NCBI GenBank assembly: GCA_013287585.1
Contig: JABDDN010000001.1
Span: 117,893-181,892 of the forward strand
DNA length: 64,000 nucleotides
Direction: 5' to 3'
Source: Nitrososphaerota archaeon
Lineage (GTDB): Archaea > Thermoproteota > Nitrososphaeria > Nitrososphaerales > Nitrosopumilaceae
Of this stretch, positions 1 to 8,734 are shown piece after piece (positions within the stretch are counted from its first letter, which is position 1; each line of letters opens with the position of its first letter). The notes beneath the pieces were generated by a model. It worked only from the letters and a program-made list of their open reading frames with translations, searched no databases and had not been told where the DNA came from. Both the position numbers and the translations under genes were made by a program.

Positions 1-1
1 T

Positions 2-481
2 GAGATAAAACCTGGTCTTGCCAATGAGAAAAATGGTAGCTATGAACCAATCATTACAGAGATCTCTTCTCTTGGAACTGGTGCGGGACTTGTAGATGAA
101 GTCAAACCTGGTGGTTTAGTTGCAATAGGTACAAAACTTGATCCATCAATGACACGAAGTGATTCACTTATTGGTTCTGTTATTGGAAAACCAAATACAT
201 TACCAGAAAATTCTTCTATTGCAAAACTAGAGATAAACCTCTTTGATACTGCTGTAGGCTCAGCTGATGAAATAAAAGTTTCATCTGTACAAGTAGGTGA
301 ATCATTAAGACTTAGTGTAGGAACTGCCCCAGTTCTTTCAAAAGTAACCAGTGTAAGAGGCGAAAGAATAGATGTACAATTCAGAAGACCAGTCTGCCTA
401 TTTGAAAAAGGTAGGGTAGCGATAAGTAGAAGAATTCAAGAAAGATGGAGATTAATTGGAGCAGGTGTTGTAGTTGGTTGA
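2..481 (+). CDS. Translation initiation factor aIF2 subunit gamma, C-terminal part
   Basis: The reading frame is open from the first bases, so the gene starts upstream of the window and only about 159 C-terminal residues are present. aIF2 gamma is the GTPase subunit of the factor that brings initiator Met-tRNA to the small ribosomal subunit. The G domain is outside; what remains is the end of beta-barrel domain II and all of domain III. Recognisable blocks are GTGAGLVDEVKPGG, a GTKLDPSMTRSD stretch and the typical ending RVAISRRIQERWRLIGAGVV. The stop overlaps the TTG start of the next gene by 8 bp, indicating co-transcription. The aIF2 alpha subunit lies about 4 kb downstream on the other strand. 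Confidence 0.95.
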   Translation, partial: EIKPGLANEKNGSYEPIITEISSLGTGAGLVDEVKPGGLVAIGTKLDPSMTRSDSLIGSVIGKPNTLPENSSIAKLEINLFDTAVGSADEIKVSSVQVGESLRLSVGTAPVLSKVTSVRGERIDVQFRRPVCLFEKGRVAISRRIQERWRLIGAGVVVG

Positions 482-853
482 AGTTGTCTGTGACACTAGT
501 TTTTTAATGATTCTTGCATCAAAAAATGTCAAAAATATTTCAAATCTTGATACCGAGATTGGAGCAATCGAATTTATCATTCCTGATATGGTTATAAATG
601 AACTTGAAAGACTTTCAAAAGATATGAATCTTAAAAAAAAACTTCCGCTATTAATGCATTAGAAATAATAAAAAATTTTAAAAAAATTTCAATTTCAGGA
701 AATGATGTAGATGATGCTTTGGTATTATATGTAAAAAAACATCATGGAATCATAGCAACGGTAGACGTGGAATTGAAAAAAAGAATAAGAAATTTTGGCT
801 CTATCATTTCTCTATCTAATGATAAAATTGTTCTTGAACCGAGTAAGATTTAA
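474..853 (+). pseudogene. PIN-domain nuclease (Fcf1/Utp24-like), frameshifted at a poly-A run
   Basis: The gene opens with TTG at 474. It encodes a PIN fold with acidic residues in CDTSF (near residue 7) and NELERL. The frame stops at 660-662, but the other half continues in another frame from about 641 to the stop at 851-853, with DDALVLYV and ATVDVELKKR supplying the remaining acidic residues. The switch falls in a run of nine A (632-641 region); one extra A would give a continuous protein of about 126 aa. PIN proteins of this type commonly follow aIF2 gamma in archaea and resemble rRNA-processing nucleases. Loss of the frame could be a sequencing error in the homopolymer, a true mutation, or slippage. 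The intact second half argues against old decay. Confidence 0.75.
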
Positions 854-879
854 CTCTAGCAAAAATTATTGTCTAAAAC

Positions 880-1536
880 ATGTTTGAATACAAAGGAATT
901 AAAATAAAATGGTATGGTCATGACACATTTACACTAGAAAAATCAATTACCATATGTATAGATCCATACAAATTATCTAGATCTATTCATCCAGATATTA
1001 TATTAATTTCACATAATCATTTTGATCATATGAGTTTAGATGATCTAAAAAAAATCTCATCTGATAATACTATAATTGTTGCTGCAAAAGAATGTATTGA
1101 ACAACTTACTAAAATTCCTTCAAAAGAAAAAATAGGTATTAGTCCAGGACAAGAAAAAATAATATACAATATCAAAATCAAAGCTGTTCCTGCATACAAC
1201 ATTGATAAGATTAATCCAGATACTAACAAACCATTTCATCCAAAGGAAGACAACAAAATTGGTTATGTTATAAGTATAGGTGAAACATCAATCTATCATA
1301 CAGGAGATTCGGATCTTATTCCAGAAATGAATGATCTAAAACCAGATATTCTATTTATTCCGGTAAGTGGAACTTATGTTATGACTGCAAAGGAGGCTGC
1401 AAAAGCAGTAGAAAAAATAAAACCAAAGATAGCGATTCCAATGCATTATGGCACATTAGTTGGTAGTGATGTTGATGCAAAAGAATTCAAAGATACAGTA
1501 AAGTCATGTGATGTACACATTCTTACAAAAGAGTAA
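880..1536 (+). CDS. Metal-dependent hydrolase, metallo-beta-lactamase fold (UPF0173 type)
   Basis: A 218-aa protein with the metallo-beta-lactamase signature HxHxDH at residues 45-50 (HNHFDH), a later YHTGDSD aspartate and the distal histidine in IPMHYGT, all expected to bind two metal ions. Length and pattern fit the UPF0173/UlaG-like family of small stand-alone hydrolases. The physiological substrate is not known for archaeal members. The ATG at 880 follows the PIN gene by 26 bp, so it may belong to the same transcript. It ends 28 bp before aglB. Confidence 0.85.
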   Translation: MFEYKGIKIKWYGHDTFTLEKSITICIDPYKLSRSIHPDIILISHNHFDHMSLDDLKKISSDNTIIVAAKECIEQLTKIPSKEKIGISPGQEKIIYNIKIKAVPAYNIDKINPDTNKPFHPKEDNKIGYVISIGETSIYHTGDSDLIPEMNDLKPDILFIPVSGTYVMTAKEAAKAVEKIKPKIAIPMHYGTLVGSDVDAKEFKDTVKSCDVHILTKE

Positions 1537-1564
1537 TAAGCAGAGTAAATTTCACACATTTTAG

Positions 1565-4399
1565 TTGATTTCAAACCTCAAATTATTTAAAGTTGGAACT
1601 TTTGAGTTTCATCTACACCATCTTCTGATCATTGGAATTCTTGCAATTTCATTTTCAATTTCTGTTATGGTACGTTCACAAGCAGCTGACTATGGTTTTC
1701 AATTAAATGAATTTGATCCTTTCTTTAACTTTAGAGCAACACAATATCTTTTAGATCACGGTGTAAACGCTTACGTTCACTGGCATGATACCATGAGCTG
1801 GTACCCAAATGGTAGAGATGTATATTCAACATCTCAAGTTCCTTTGCATTTTACAGCAGCGTTTTTATACAAAATTTTTGGTGCTGGTTCCAGTCTTTAT
1901 GATTTTACAATAATATTTCCTGTTGTTTTTGGTTCACTCACAGCCATTATCGTATTTGCACTTGTAAGAGTTATGGGAGGTACAACAGCTGGTCTTTTTG
2001 CATCATTATTCTTTGCAATATCTCCACCAATAATAGTACGAGGAACAATAGGATGGTTCAAATCAGAACCTCTTGGACTTTTTTATGGTCTATTAGGTCT
2101 TTACCTGTTTCTTAGCGGATTAAAATCGCAAAACCGTAAGATTGCTTTTGGAAAATTAATTGGTGGAGGCTTGTTTTTAGCTATTGGTTTTGCTTCATGG
2201 GGTGGTATTGAATTCTTCCTTATGCCGTTAGCATTATTCATTATTGCTCTTCCATTTTTTAGAAAAGATCACAAATTCTTGCTATGGGCCATACCTCTCT
2301 TTGTTGCTGCGACATTGGCGGTTTCGGGTGGATTTGCAAGACCTGGAATCAGTTTTGTATTAGGAATACGTGGATTTGCACTTATCGGACCAACAATATT
2401 TCTTGTTGCAATGATATTTATTCAAAAATTTAGCAGGGAAGGAACAGCATTACGTAATAGTTTGGCAATTTTAGGAGGATCTATTATAGCTGGCGTTGCA
2501 ATAATTTCATCAAATATTCTTCATGCACCAAGCTTTCGTTATCTTAATGCAATAAATCCATTCCTTACATCTCAGGATGCTTTGGTTGATTCTGTTGCAG
2601 AACATGCTACGCCAAATCTTATTCAAAACTTTACCTATTTTTCAACTCTGATGTTATTTGCTGGCTTGGGAATTTGGCTTATTTTTAGAAAAAGATCTGA
2701 GAATCAAAATCCTTTACCAATAGGAATTAAAAATGAAATGACTGTCTTTGCTCTAATTATTGGCATTGTTGGAGCTTATGCAGGAGGAACTTTTGCAAGA
2801 TTAGATCTTCTAACTGCTACTTCTGTCATTATACTTGCATCAATTGGGTTAGCTGTAATTACATCTGAAATCTTAAAGAAACGAACACAAGTAAAACCAC
2901 CTGAAATCTCAAAAAAAGGAACACAAGGAAAAATATCTGATAATTCAAAGAAAGGAACAACACAAGGTAAAAAATCAACATATGCTTTAGGAATGTTTGC
3001 AAGTATCTCTTATGTAGTCATTATAGTAGCTTTACTTTTAGTACCAACTATTTATCCAGCAAACGGAAACTGGATCTCAGTAACTAAATCTCCTCCTACG
3101 ATTCTTAATGGTGGCTCTAATTATGCAATTTCTACTAATGACTGGCCAGCAACTTTGGACTGGATAAAAAATAATACACCGCCAAATTCTGTTATTGCAT
3201 CATGGTGGGATTATGGTTATTGGATTCAAACATTAGGGGGAAGAACAACACTTGCAGATAATGCCACTCTTGATACAAACACAATTGCTAAGATAGCAAA
3301 AATATTCCTAAGCTCTCCTGATGAAGCATGGAGAATGCTTCATGATTGGGGTGCTAATTATGTTCTTGTATATGTAGTAGGACAAGAATTTTCTTCAAAT
3401 GGACAACAACTTTACGTGCTTGGAGGCGGTGGAGATGAAAGTAAAAAACAGTGGTTTATGAGAATTGCAGGGGAAGATTCGTCAAAGTTTCTCCAAGATG
3501 ATCAATTTACGCCAACCGATTATTTTTGGCAAAACACTTTGTTAGGAAAAATGTTTCCATTTACACCAGTGACTTATTTTGATCCAAATACTCATGTACA
3601 ATCAGCCACTTATCAATCTGGATACATTGGTGTTTATTCTAAAACAATCAAGTACCCGGTAGATGGCAATGGTCCATTAAAGCTTGTCTACTCATCACCA
3701 AGTCTTAATAGCAATAGTTCTGGAATTATTTCAGGAGTTCTACTATATCAAATAAATCCAAACTATGTGCTGCAAACAAGTAATTCAAATATTCCAACAC
3801 CTCAAGTTAATTCTACAACTGTAAATCCAACGACTGTAAATCCCACAAGTGTAAATCCAACAAGCGATGTAGGTGTCATTTCTACAAAATATGGAAACAT
3901 TGTCATTAAATTCAGAGATGATGTTGCTCCAAAAACTGTAGCAAACTTTGAAAAACTTGCAAAATCTGGATTTTATGATGGAACAATATTCCACAGAATA
4001 ATTCCAGGTTTTGTTATTCAAGGCGGTGACCCAAATACGAAAAATGGTTCACGTGATACTTGGGGAACAGGTGACGCAGGGTATACAATTCCACCTGAAT
4101 TTAGCACTCTTAAGCACGTAAAATACATGGTATCAATGGCACGTGGTCTTAGCATTAACAGTGCAAGCTCTCAATTTTTCATAATGCTTGGTGATGCTCC
4201 GAATTTAGATGGTAAATATACAATATTCGGCCAAGTGATTTCCGGACAAGATGTAGTTGATAAAATTGGAGCGATTAAAACAGATCCAGCTACAGACCAA
4301 CCAATAGATCCTGAAGAAGCACGTATGAGTAAAGTTATCATTCAATCTCAAGCGACACAATCTACAACATCTCCTACAAACACATCCTCAACTGGTTAG
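1565..4399 (+). CDS. aglB: AglB/STT3 oligosaccharyltransferase fused to a C-terminal cyclophilin domain
   Basis: This 944-aa membrane protein is predicted to transfer lipid-linked glycan to Asn in N-X-S/T sequons. Residues 1 to about 480 are multi-pass membrane segments, with an acidic motif (E49-F-D51) after the first one. The soluble domain holds the catalytic WWDYG at 547-551. A Lys/Thr/Gln-rich stretch (about 437-475) interrupts the membrane part. After the STT3 domain comes a TVNPT repeat linker (about 752-767), then a full peptidyl-prolyl isomerase domain (about 769-930) with FHRIIPGFVIQGGDP (R811) and SQFFIMLGDAPNLDG. The isomerase would lie on the same outer face as the OST active site. 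The start is TTG. Known: each domain family. Inferred: that the fusion couples glycosylation to proline isomerisation. Confidence 0.92.
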   Translation: MISNLKLFKVGTFEFHLHHLLIIGILAISFSISVMVRSQAADYGFQLNEFDPFFNFRATQYLLDHGVNAYVHWHDTMSWYPNGRDVYSTSQVPLHFTAAFLYKIFGAGSSLYDFTIIFPVVFGSLTAIIVFALVRVMGGTTAGLFASLFFAISPPIIVRGTIGWFKSEPLGLFYGLLGLYLFLSGLKSQNRKIAFGKLIGGGLFLAIGFASWGGIEFFLMPLALFIIALPFFRKDHKFLLWAIPLFVAATLAVSGGFARPGISFVLGIRGFALIGPTIFLVAMIFIQKFSREGTALRNSLAILGGSIIAGVAIISSNILHAPSFRYLNAINPFLTSQDALVDSVAEHATPNLIQNFTYFSTLMLFAGLGIWLIFRKRSENQNPLPIGIKNEMTVFALIIGIVGAYAGGTFARLDLLTATSVIILASIGLAVITSEILKKRTQVKPPEISKKGTQGKISDNSKKGTTQGKKSTYALGMFASISYVVIIVALLLVPTIYPANGNWISVTKSPPTILNGGSNYAISTNDWPATLDWIKNNTPPNSVIASWWDYGYWIQTLGGRTTLADNATLDTNTIAKIAKIFLSSPDEAWRMLHDWGANYVLVYVVGQEFSSNGQQLYVLGGGGDESKKQWFMRIAGEDSSKFLQDDQFTPTDYFWQNTLLGKMFPFTPVTYFDPNTHVQSATYQSGYIGVYSKTIKYPVDGNGPLKLVYSSPSLNSNSSGIISGVLLYQINPNYVLQTSNSNIPTPQVNSTTVNPTTVNPTSVNPTSDVGVISTKYGNIVIKFRDDVAPKTVANFEKLAKSGFYDGTIFHRIIPGFVIQGGDPNTKNGSRDTWGTGDAGYTIPPEFSTLKHVKYMVSMARGLSINSASSQFFIMLGDAPNLDGKYTIFGQVISGQDVVDKIGAIKTDPATDQPIDPEEARMSKVIIQSQATQSTTSPTNTSSTG
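3818..3862 (+). repeat. Three 15-bp tandem repeats encoding the OST-cyclophilin linker
   Basis: Three near-identical 15-bp units (core TGTAAATCC) encode a TVNPT-type pentapeptide repeat. They sit exactly between the oligosaccharyltransferase and cyclophilin domains. Pro in the X position means the NPT motifs are not sequons. This looks like a flexible spacer that expanded by slippage. Confidence 0.8.
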
Positions 4400-4411
4400 A
4401 TACAAAATAAG

Positions 4412-4567
4412 TTATTTGTAACGATCAGAAATTCTATATCTTGCATATTTATCATCTGGAGAATATTTTCCAGGATGAACTGTTACAGTTTTGTTACCGC
4501 ATTTTGGGCAATCTTCTTTTAGTGTATATCGTTTACAGTCAGGACATTTACGCATCTGAAATCGCAT
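4412..4567 (-). CDS. nop10: H/ACA RNP protein Nop10
   Basis: A 51-aa protein read from the minus strand: it begins MRFQMRKCPDCKRYTLKEDC and carries a second Cys pair (CPKCG), then VHPGKYSPDDKY. The zinc ribbon followed by the HPxxYSPxDxY motif is diagnostic of Nop10. Nop10 binds Cbf5 in the box H/ACA particle that makes pseudouridine in rRNA. The start ATG at 4567 lies 2 bp after the aIF2 alpha stop, an operon arrangement widespread in archaea; an internal ATG at 4555 would drop four conserved residues. It ends 13 bp from the convergent aglB stop. Confidence 0.93.
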   Translation of the reverse strand: MRFQMRKCPDCKRYTLKEDCPKCGNKTVTVHPGKYSPDDKYARYRISDRYK

Positions 4568-4569
4568 GT

Positions 4570-5370
4570 TTATCCCTCACGTGTTTTCTTTGATTCTTCC
4601 CTAGTGAATTTGAAGGTACCGCCTTTCTTTTCTATGGCATCTTGAATTTCTGAAAGAATCGGTTTTAGTTCTTTTTCAGCTGTCTTGAAATTTTGAGCAG
4701 AAACAGTCACTCTGTATTTTGGAGCCCCAATGTAGATTACTTCTACATTGACTCCTTTATTTTCAACAGCATCAAGGAGTGCTTTTTTTATGATTTCAAC
4801 GCCATTAGGTTTGGTACATGTGATTTCTAATACGCCACGTATCTCGACGTGAGGTACTTGGATCTTTGAACTTATTTCTTCTATAGTTTTTAGCACTTTA
4901 GTAGACAGATTAAGACCGTCAAGAACAACTATTCCTTTTGATACTATCTCTGAAAAGGCATCATAAACAGAATTAAATTTGTTTATCAAAACATCTTCTA
5001 TTTTTTCAGCCTCTGTTTGTGAAAGTTCTGCTTTAGTTTTTAAACTATCAATTAAGACTTTTTCTTTTTCTTTCTTTTTTAACTCAAGAAGTTTTTTCTT
5101 TTTCTGATCACTTGAAATTTGTTTTAATGATAAATCAATTTCAGATCTTGCTGTATTTACTCGTTTTACTAAAAGGACTTTTTTTTCTCCAGTCTTGAGA
5201 AACTTTTCTACGTGTCTGATCCAGCCAGTTGCAATTTCTGATATGTGTAAAAATCCCTGAATGTTATTATATTCATCAAGAGTGACATACGCTCCCTGAT
5301 CCATAATTTTTGTAACTGTAGCAACAATAATTTCGCCAACCTCTGGGAGTTCTTGTACAGCTGTGGTCAT
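4570..5370 (-). CDS. Translation initiation factor aIF2 subunit alpha
   Basis: A 266-aa protein with an N-terminal S1/OB domain (about residues 10-85, motif GFLHISEIATGWIRH), a Lys-rich helical middle domain, and a C-terminal alpha-beta domain. This is the three-domain plan of archaeal aIF2 alpha, which works with the gamma subunit to hold initiator tRNA. The GFLHISE block and RVNTARSEIDLSLKQ are characteristic. It is followed after 2 bp by nop10. The ribosomal protein genes (L44e, S27e) that often precede it in archaea are not seen directly upstream; cobA is there instead. Confidence 0.95.
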   Translation of the reverse strand: MTTAVQELPEVGEIIVATVTKIMDQGAYVTLDEYNNIQGFLHISEIATGWIRHVEKFLKTGEKKVLLVKRVNTARSEIDLSLKQISSDQKKKKLLELKKKEKEKVLIDSLKTKAELSQTEAEKIEDVLINKFNSVYDAFSEIVSKGIVVLDGLNLSTKVLKTIEEISSKIQVPHVEIRGVLEITCTKPNGVEIIKKALLDAVENKGVNVEVIYIGAPKYRVTVSAQNFKTAEKELKPILSEIQDAIEKKGGTFKFTREESKKTREG

Positions 5371-5409
5371 AGTTTTTCAAATTTTTGTTACGTAATTTAA
5401 TGTTGCTGG

Positions 5410-5943
5410 TTAGAAGTCTATACCTTTCTTGGCTCGAATACCTGCTTTGAAAGGATGTTTTATTTCTCTCATTTCTGTAACAAGATCTGCAACTTCTATA
5501 ATTTCATCTCTAGCGTAATTTCCAGTAAGAACTAAATTCAACTTAGGTGGTTTAATTTTTATTAAATCTAAAACATCATCTAATTTTACTAGATTTAGAT
5601 TGATTGCATAGTTTATCTCATCAAGTATAACGATATCATATTTTTTTGATTGAATCTTTTCTTTTGCTATGCGAAGAGCCTCATCAGAAATTTTTTTATG
5701 ATCTTCGATTGGGCTTTTGTCATCCATAATTCCAACAAAGCCCTTGCCTATGGCAGTTAATTCAAACTCTGGCTCTAGCCTCTTTGATGAGGTCATCTCT
5801 CCGTAATGCCAAGAACCTTTGATGAATTGGATCATGCAAATTTTGTGATTATATCCCACAGCCCGTAAGGCCATTCCAAGCGCAGCCGTTGTTTTGCCCT
5901 TTCCTTTGCCTGTGTATACTATTACAAATCCATCTTTTCCCAT
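5410..5943 (-). CDS. cobA: Cob(I)yrinic acid a,c-diamide adenosyltransferase
   Basis: A 177-aa P-loop protein (GKGKGKTTAALG, residues 12-23) of the CobA/CobO/BtuR family, which transfers adenosyl from ATP to the cobalt of corrinoids. The family signature continues in MIQFIKGSWHYGE and VILDEINYA (Walker B). The ATG at 5943 is preferred; a TTG one codon upstream is possible. It lies 39 bp upstream of aIF2 alpha on the same strand and is divergent from the flavoprotein at 6052. Five more cobalamin genes lie within 7 kb, supporting a B12 role rather than salvage alone. Confidence 0.92.
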   Translation of the reverse strand: MGKDGFVIVYTGKGKGKTTAALGMALRAVGYNHKICMIQFIKGSWHYGEMTSSKRLEPEFELTAIGKGFVGIMDDKSPIEDHKKISDEALRIAKEKIQSKKYDIVILDEINYAINLNLVKLDDVLDLIKIKPPKLNLVLTGNYARDEIIEVADLVTEMREIKHPFKAGIRAKKGIDF

Positions 5944-6051
5944 CAATTTTTGGTTTCAAGTGTGAACTAAAAAGATTCGGATCAAAATTGTCTATAATTT
6001 TGCAACAGAAAATGTGTAGTTTATAATCATCAAAGAAAAAATGTTGATTGT

Positions 6052-7272
6052 TTGACAAGAGAATATGATTTTGATATTGTTATAGTAGGAGGTGGTCCCG
6101 CTGGTCTTTCTGTAGCATGGTCAGCTGCAAAAAAAGGTGTACATGTAGCTGTACTTGAACGAGAAGAAGCAATAGGGCATTCAGTTAGAACAAGTGGTGT
6201 TACTTGGATAAAGGAGGCAAAATCTTTTGGGATTCCGTCTGATTGTTATAATCCGATTAGAAATTATTCGTTTTATTCACCAAATAACCATATAACAATA
6301 AAAGGAAATGAACCACAAGCTGCAGTCTTGGATGTAAGAAAAACTTATCAGTTTCTTGCATATCAAGCAGCAAATGTAGGTGCAGATATTTTTGTTAGAA
6401 CTAATGTGACTAACATTCTTGAGGAGAATGGAAAGTTGGTGGGAGTCAAGGCTACATCAATAAAAGATGATCTTGTTTTTCATTCAAAACTTGTAATAGA
6501 TGCAAGCGGATTTTATTCGGTAATTGGGAAAAATACTGGTACTGTATCACAATGGAAAAGATTTGGTGTTGGTGCAGAATTTGAAGCATATGTTGATAAC
6601 ATTGATCCAGAAACATGGCATCTCATGGTTGGACAACAATATTCTCCAGCCGGTTATGCTTGGATATTTCCATTGGGAAAAAATAAAGTAAGAATCGGTG
6701 TTGGTGTTGGAAAACCAGAATCACAAATTGATCCAACTCAAAGACTGCTTGAACTAGTTGACAAAAAGCCAGGTCCTATAGGAGATCTTGGTAGAATTGT
6801 TCCAATAGAATTTCATTATGGACTAATTCCAAATGAAGGATTAACACATACCACTATTGCAGATAATCTCATACTGGTTGGTGATGCGGCTGGGCAGGCA
6901 AATCCGCTTGTCTTGGAAGGAATTCGATATGCAATAGAATTTGGAAGAGTAGCAGGTCAGGTAGGTGCAGAAGCAGTTTTAAAAAATGATACATCAAAAG
7001 AATCTCTAAAACCATACGAAGAAAACTGGAAAAAGGCAATAGGATCCAAGATAAAAGCTGCAGTCAAAGTGCAAAGCAGATGGCTTGGTCTATCTGATGA
7101 AGAATGGGACAAGGAAATTTCTATAATCCAAGAGCTCTCAGCGGAAGAATTTTTGGATTTTGTAAAAGCTGACTTTAGTATGGGTAATTTGGTCAAACTT
7201 GCAACACACCATCCGAAACTAGCTGTCAGGCAGCTATTTGATATGGTAAAAAGTATAAGATCTGAACAGTAA
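6052..7272 (+). CDS. Geranylgeranyl reductase family FAD-dependent oxidoreductase
   Basis: A 406-aa flavoprotein with an N-terminal FAD-binding Rossmann motif (IVIVGGGPAGLSVAW, residues 9-23), a terminal Glu on beta-2 (VLERE), and the second FAD motif LVGDAAGQANP (about residue 275). Family members saturate geranylgeranyl chains of archaeal lipids, menaquinone or chlorophyll. In archaea, the double bonds of ether lipids are a likely substrate. The start is TTG at 6052. It sits between cobalamin genes, so a role in a cofactor pathway cannot be excluded. The paralogue responsible for membrane lipid saturation cannot be told from sequence alone. Confidence 0.85.
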   Translation: MTREYDFDIVIVGGGPAGLSVAWSAAKKGVHVAVLEREEAIGHSVRTSGVTWIKEAKSFGIPSDCYNPIRNYSFYSPNNHITIKGNEPQAAVLDVRKTYQFLAYQAANVGADIFVRTNVTNILEENGKLVGVKATSIKDDLVFHSKLVIDASGFYSVIGKNTGTVSQWKRFGVGAEFEAYVDNIDPETWHLMVGQQYSPAGYAWIFPLGKNKVRIGVGVGKPESQIDPTQRLLELVDKKPGPIGDLGRIVPIEFHYGLIPNEGLTHTTIADNLILVGDAAGQANPLVLEGIRYAIEFGRVAGQVGAEAVLKNDTSKESLKPYEENWKKAIGSKIKAAVKVQSRWLGLSDEEWDKEISIIQELSAEEFLDFVKADFSMGNLVKLATHHPKLAVRQLFDMVKSIRSEQ

Positions 7273-7310
7273 ACATCCATTTAAATAAAATTCCGTAATA
7301 TTGTTGAGAA

Positions 7311-8666
7311 TTGAAAATACCCGGGATTGTGCTTGCTGGAACTACAAGCGGTGTTGGCAAGACCTCAATTAGCTGCGCAATAATTCATGGAATCAAAAAA
7401 AAGGGATATTCTGTACAATCATTCAAGGTTGGACCTGACTTTATAGATCCTAGTTATCTTAGTTCTGTATCTGGCAGACCTGCGCGAAACTTGGATCCGT
7501 GGCTCATGGGTTCTAGTGGAGTTGTTAAAAGCTTTGTAAAAAATTTTGATTCTGACTTTTCTGTAATTGAGGGTGTTATGGGTTATTATGATGGATTTTC
7601 TGGCGACTCGAACTATTCCAGTACGCATCATGTAGCGTCTATTTTAAAAACTCCAGTAATTCTTGTTTTGGATGCAAGCAAGACTGCACGATCAATTGCT
7701 GCAACTGCACTTGGGTTTACGAAATTTCACAAAAATTCTAGAATTTCTGGTTTTATTCTAAACAAAATTGGCAGCAAAAAGCATGAAGATCTTTGCAGGC
7801 AGGCACTTTCTTCATTGAACATTCCTATTGTAGGCGTGATTCCACGCAATCCTGAACTTGTCATGGAGTCAAGACACCTTGGATTAATTCCAATCTCTGA
7901 GCAAAAAGAACTTCAATCAAAGATATCAAAGATAGCAAAAACAATGTCAGGTTTTATCAATATTGAGAAAATTATTCAGATTGGAAATAAGGTTCCATCT
8001 TTTGGCTTGATTCCTAAAGAAAAAAATCCAAAACAGAAAACCACAATTGCAGTAGCACTAGACGAGTCTTTCAATTTTTACTACCAAGATAATTTGGATG
8101 CCCTAAAAAAAGAGGGGGCAAAGATAGAGTTTTTCAGTCCTGTATCTGATTCAAAGATGCCTGAATGTGATGGAATCTATATTGGCGGTGGCTTTCCAGA
8201 AGTGATAGGCAGTGCACTTGAGAAAAACTCTAGAATGCAAAAAAACATCAAGACATTAGCCGAGTCTGGAATGCCAATTTATGCAGAATGTGGTGGATTG
8301 ATGTATCTTACCAAATCCATTGATTATGGTTCAAAGAAATTTAAGATGGTAGGACTTTTTGATGCTACTACAAAGATGCAAAAAAAACTGAAATTAAACT
8401 ATACCAAGGCTAGAATAACAAAAGATTGTCTTATTGCAAAGGCTTCAAACACAATCCAAGGACATGAATTTCATTTTTCTGAGATAGAATCAGTATCCCA
8501 GGACTCCAAGTTTGCCTATGATCTTTCCATTGGTGTTGGTATAAAAAACCAAAAAGATGGCTTAATGCAGTACAACACATTAGCTTCATATATGCACATG
8601 CATTTTGCACGACCTGGCATTGCAAGAAATTTTGTTCAAAACTGTATAAAACATCATAAAAGATAA
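7311..8666 (+). CDS. cbiA: Cobyrinate a,c-diamide synthase (CbiA/CobB)
   Basis: A 451-aa protein with an N-terminal ATP-binding domain (GTTSGVGKTSISCAI, residues 10-24; KVGPDFIDPSYL) and a C-terminal class I glutaminase domain (GGGFPEVI, AECGGLMYL with nucleophile C327, and GHEFHFSE). It amidates the a and c side chains of cobyrinate with glutamine and ATP. The size is normal for the family. The start is TTG at 7311, 38 bp after the flavoprotein stop, so the two may share a transcript. It runs convergent to the cbiD-G-X-C operon. Confidence 0.95.
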   Translation: MKIPGIVLAGTTSGVGKTSISCAIIHGIKKKGYSVQSFKVGPDFIDPSYLSSVSGRPARNLDPWLMGSSGVVKSFVKNFDSDFSVIEGVMGYYDGFSGDSNYSSTHHVASILKTPVILVLDASKTARSIAATALGFTKFHKNSRISGFILNKIGSKKHEDLCRQALSSLNIPIVGVIPRNPELVMESRHLGLIPISEQKELQSKISKIAKTMSGFINIEKIIQIGNKVPSFGLIPKEKNPKQKTTIAVALDESFNFYYQDNLDALKKEGAKIEFFSPVSDSKMPECDGIYIGGGFPEVIGSALEKNSRMQKNIKTLAESGMPIYAECGGLMYLTKSIDYGSKKFKMVGLFDATTKMQKKLKLNYTKARITKDCLIAKASNTIQGHEFHFSEIESVSQDSKFAYDLSIGVGIKNQKDGLMQYNTLASYMHMHFARPGIARNFVQNCIKHHKR

Positions 8667-8734
8667 TTTATGAAGGAATTTTACGTTGTAGTGATTCTTT
8701 CCGCCTTTTAGAATGATATTATTTTCTCAGCTTG

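Noticed and set aside
3818..3862. Direct repeats considered as a CRISPR or mobile trace
   Set aside because: Three contiguous 15-bp units with no spacers, in frame inside the aglB coding sequence, encoding a TVNPT linker.
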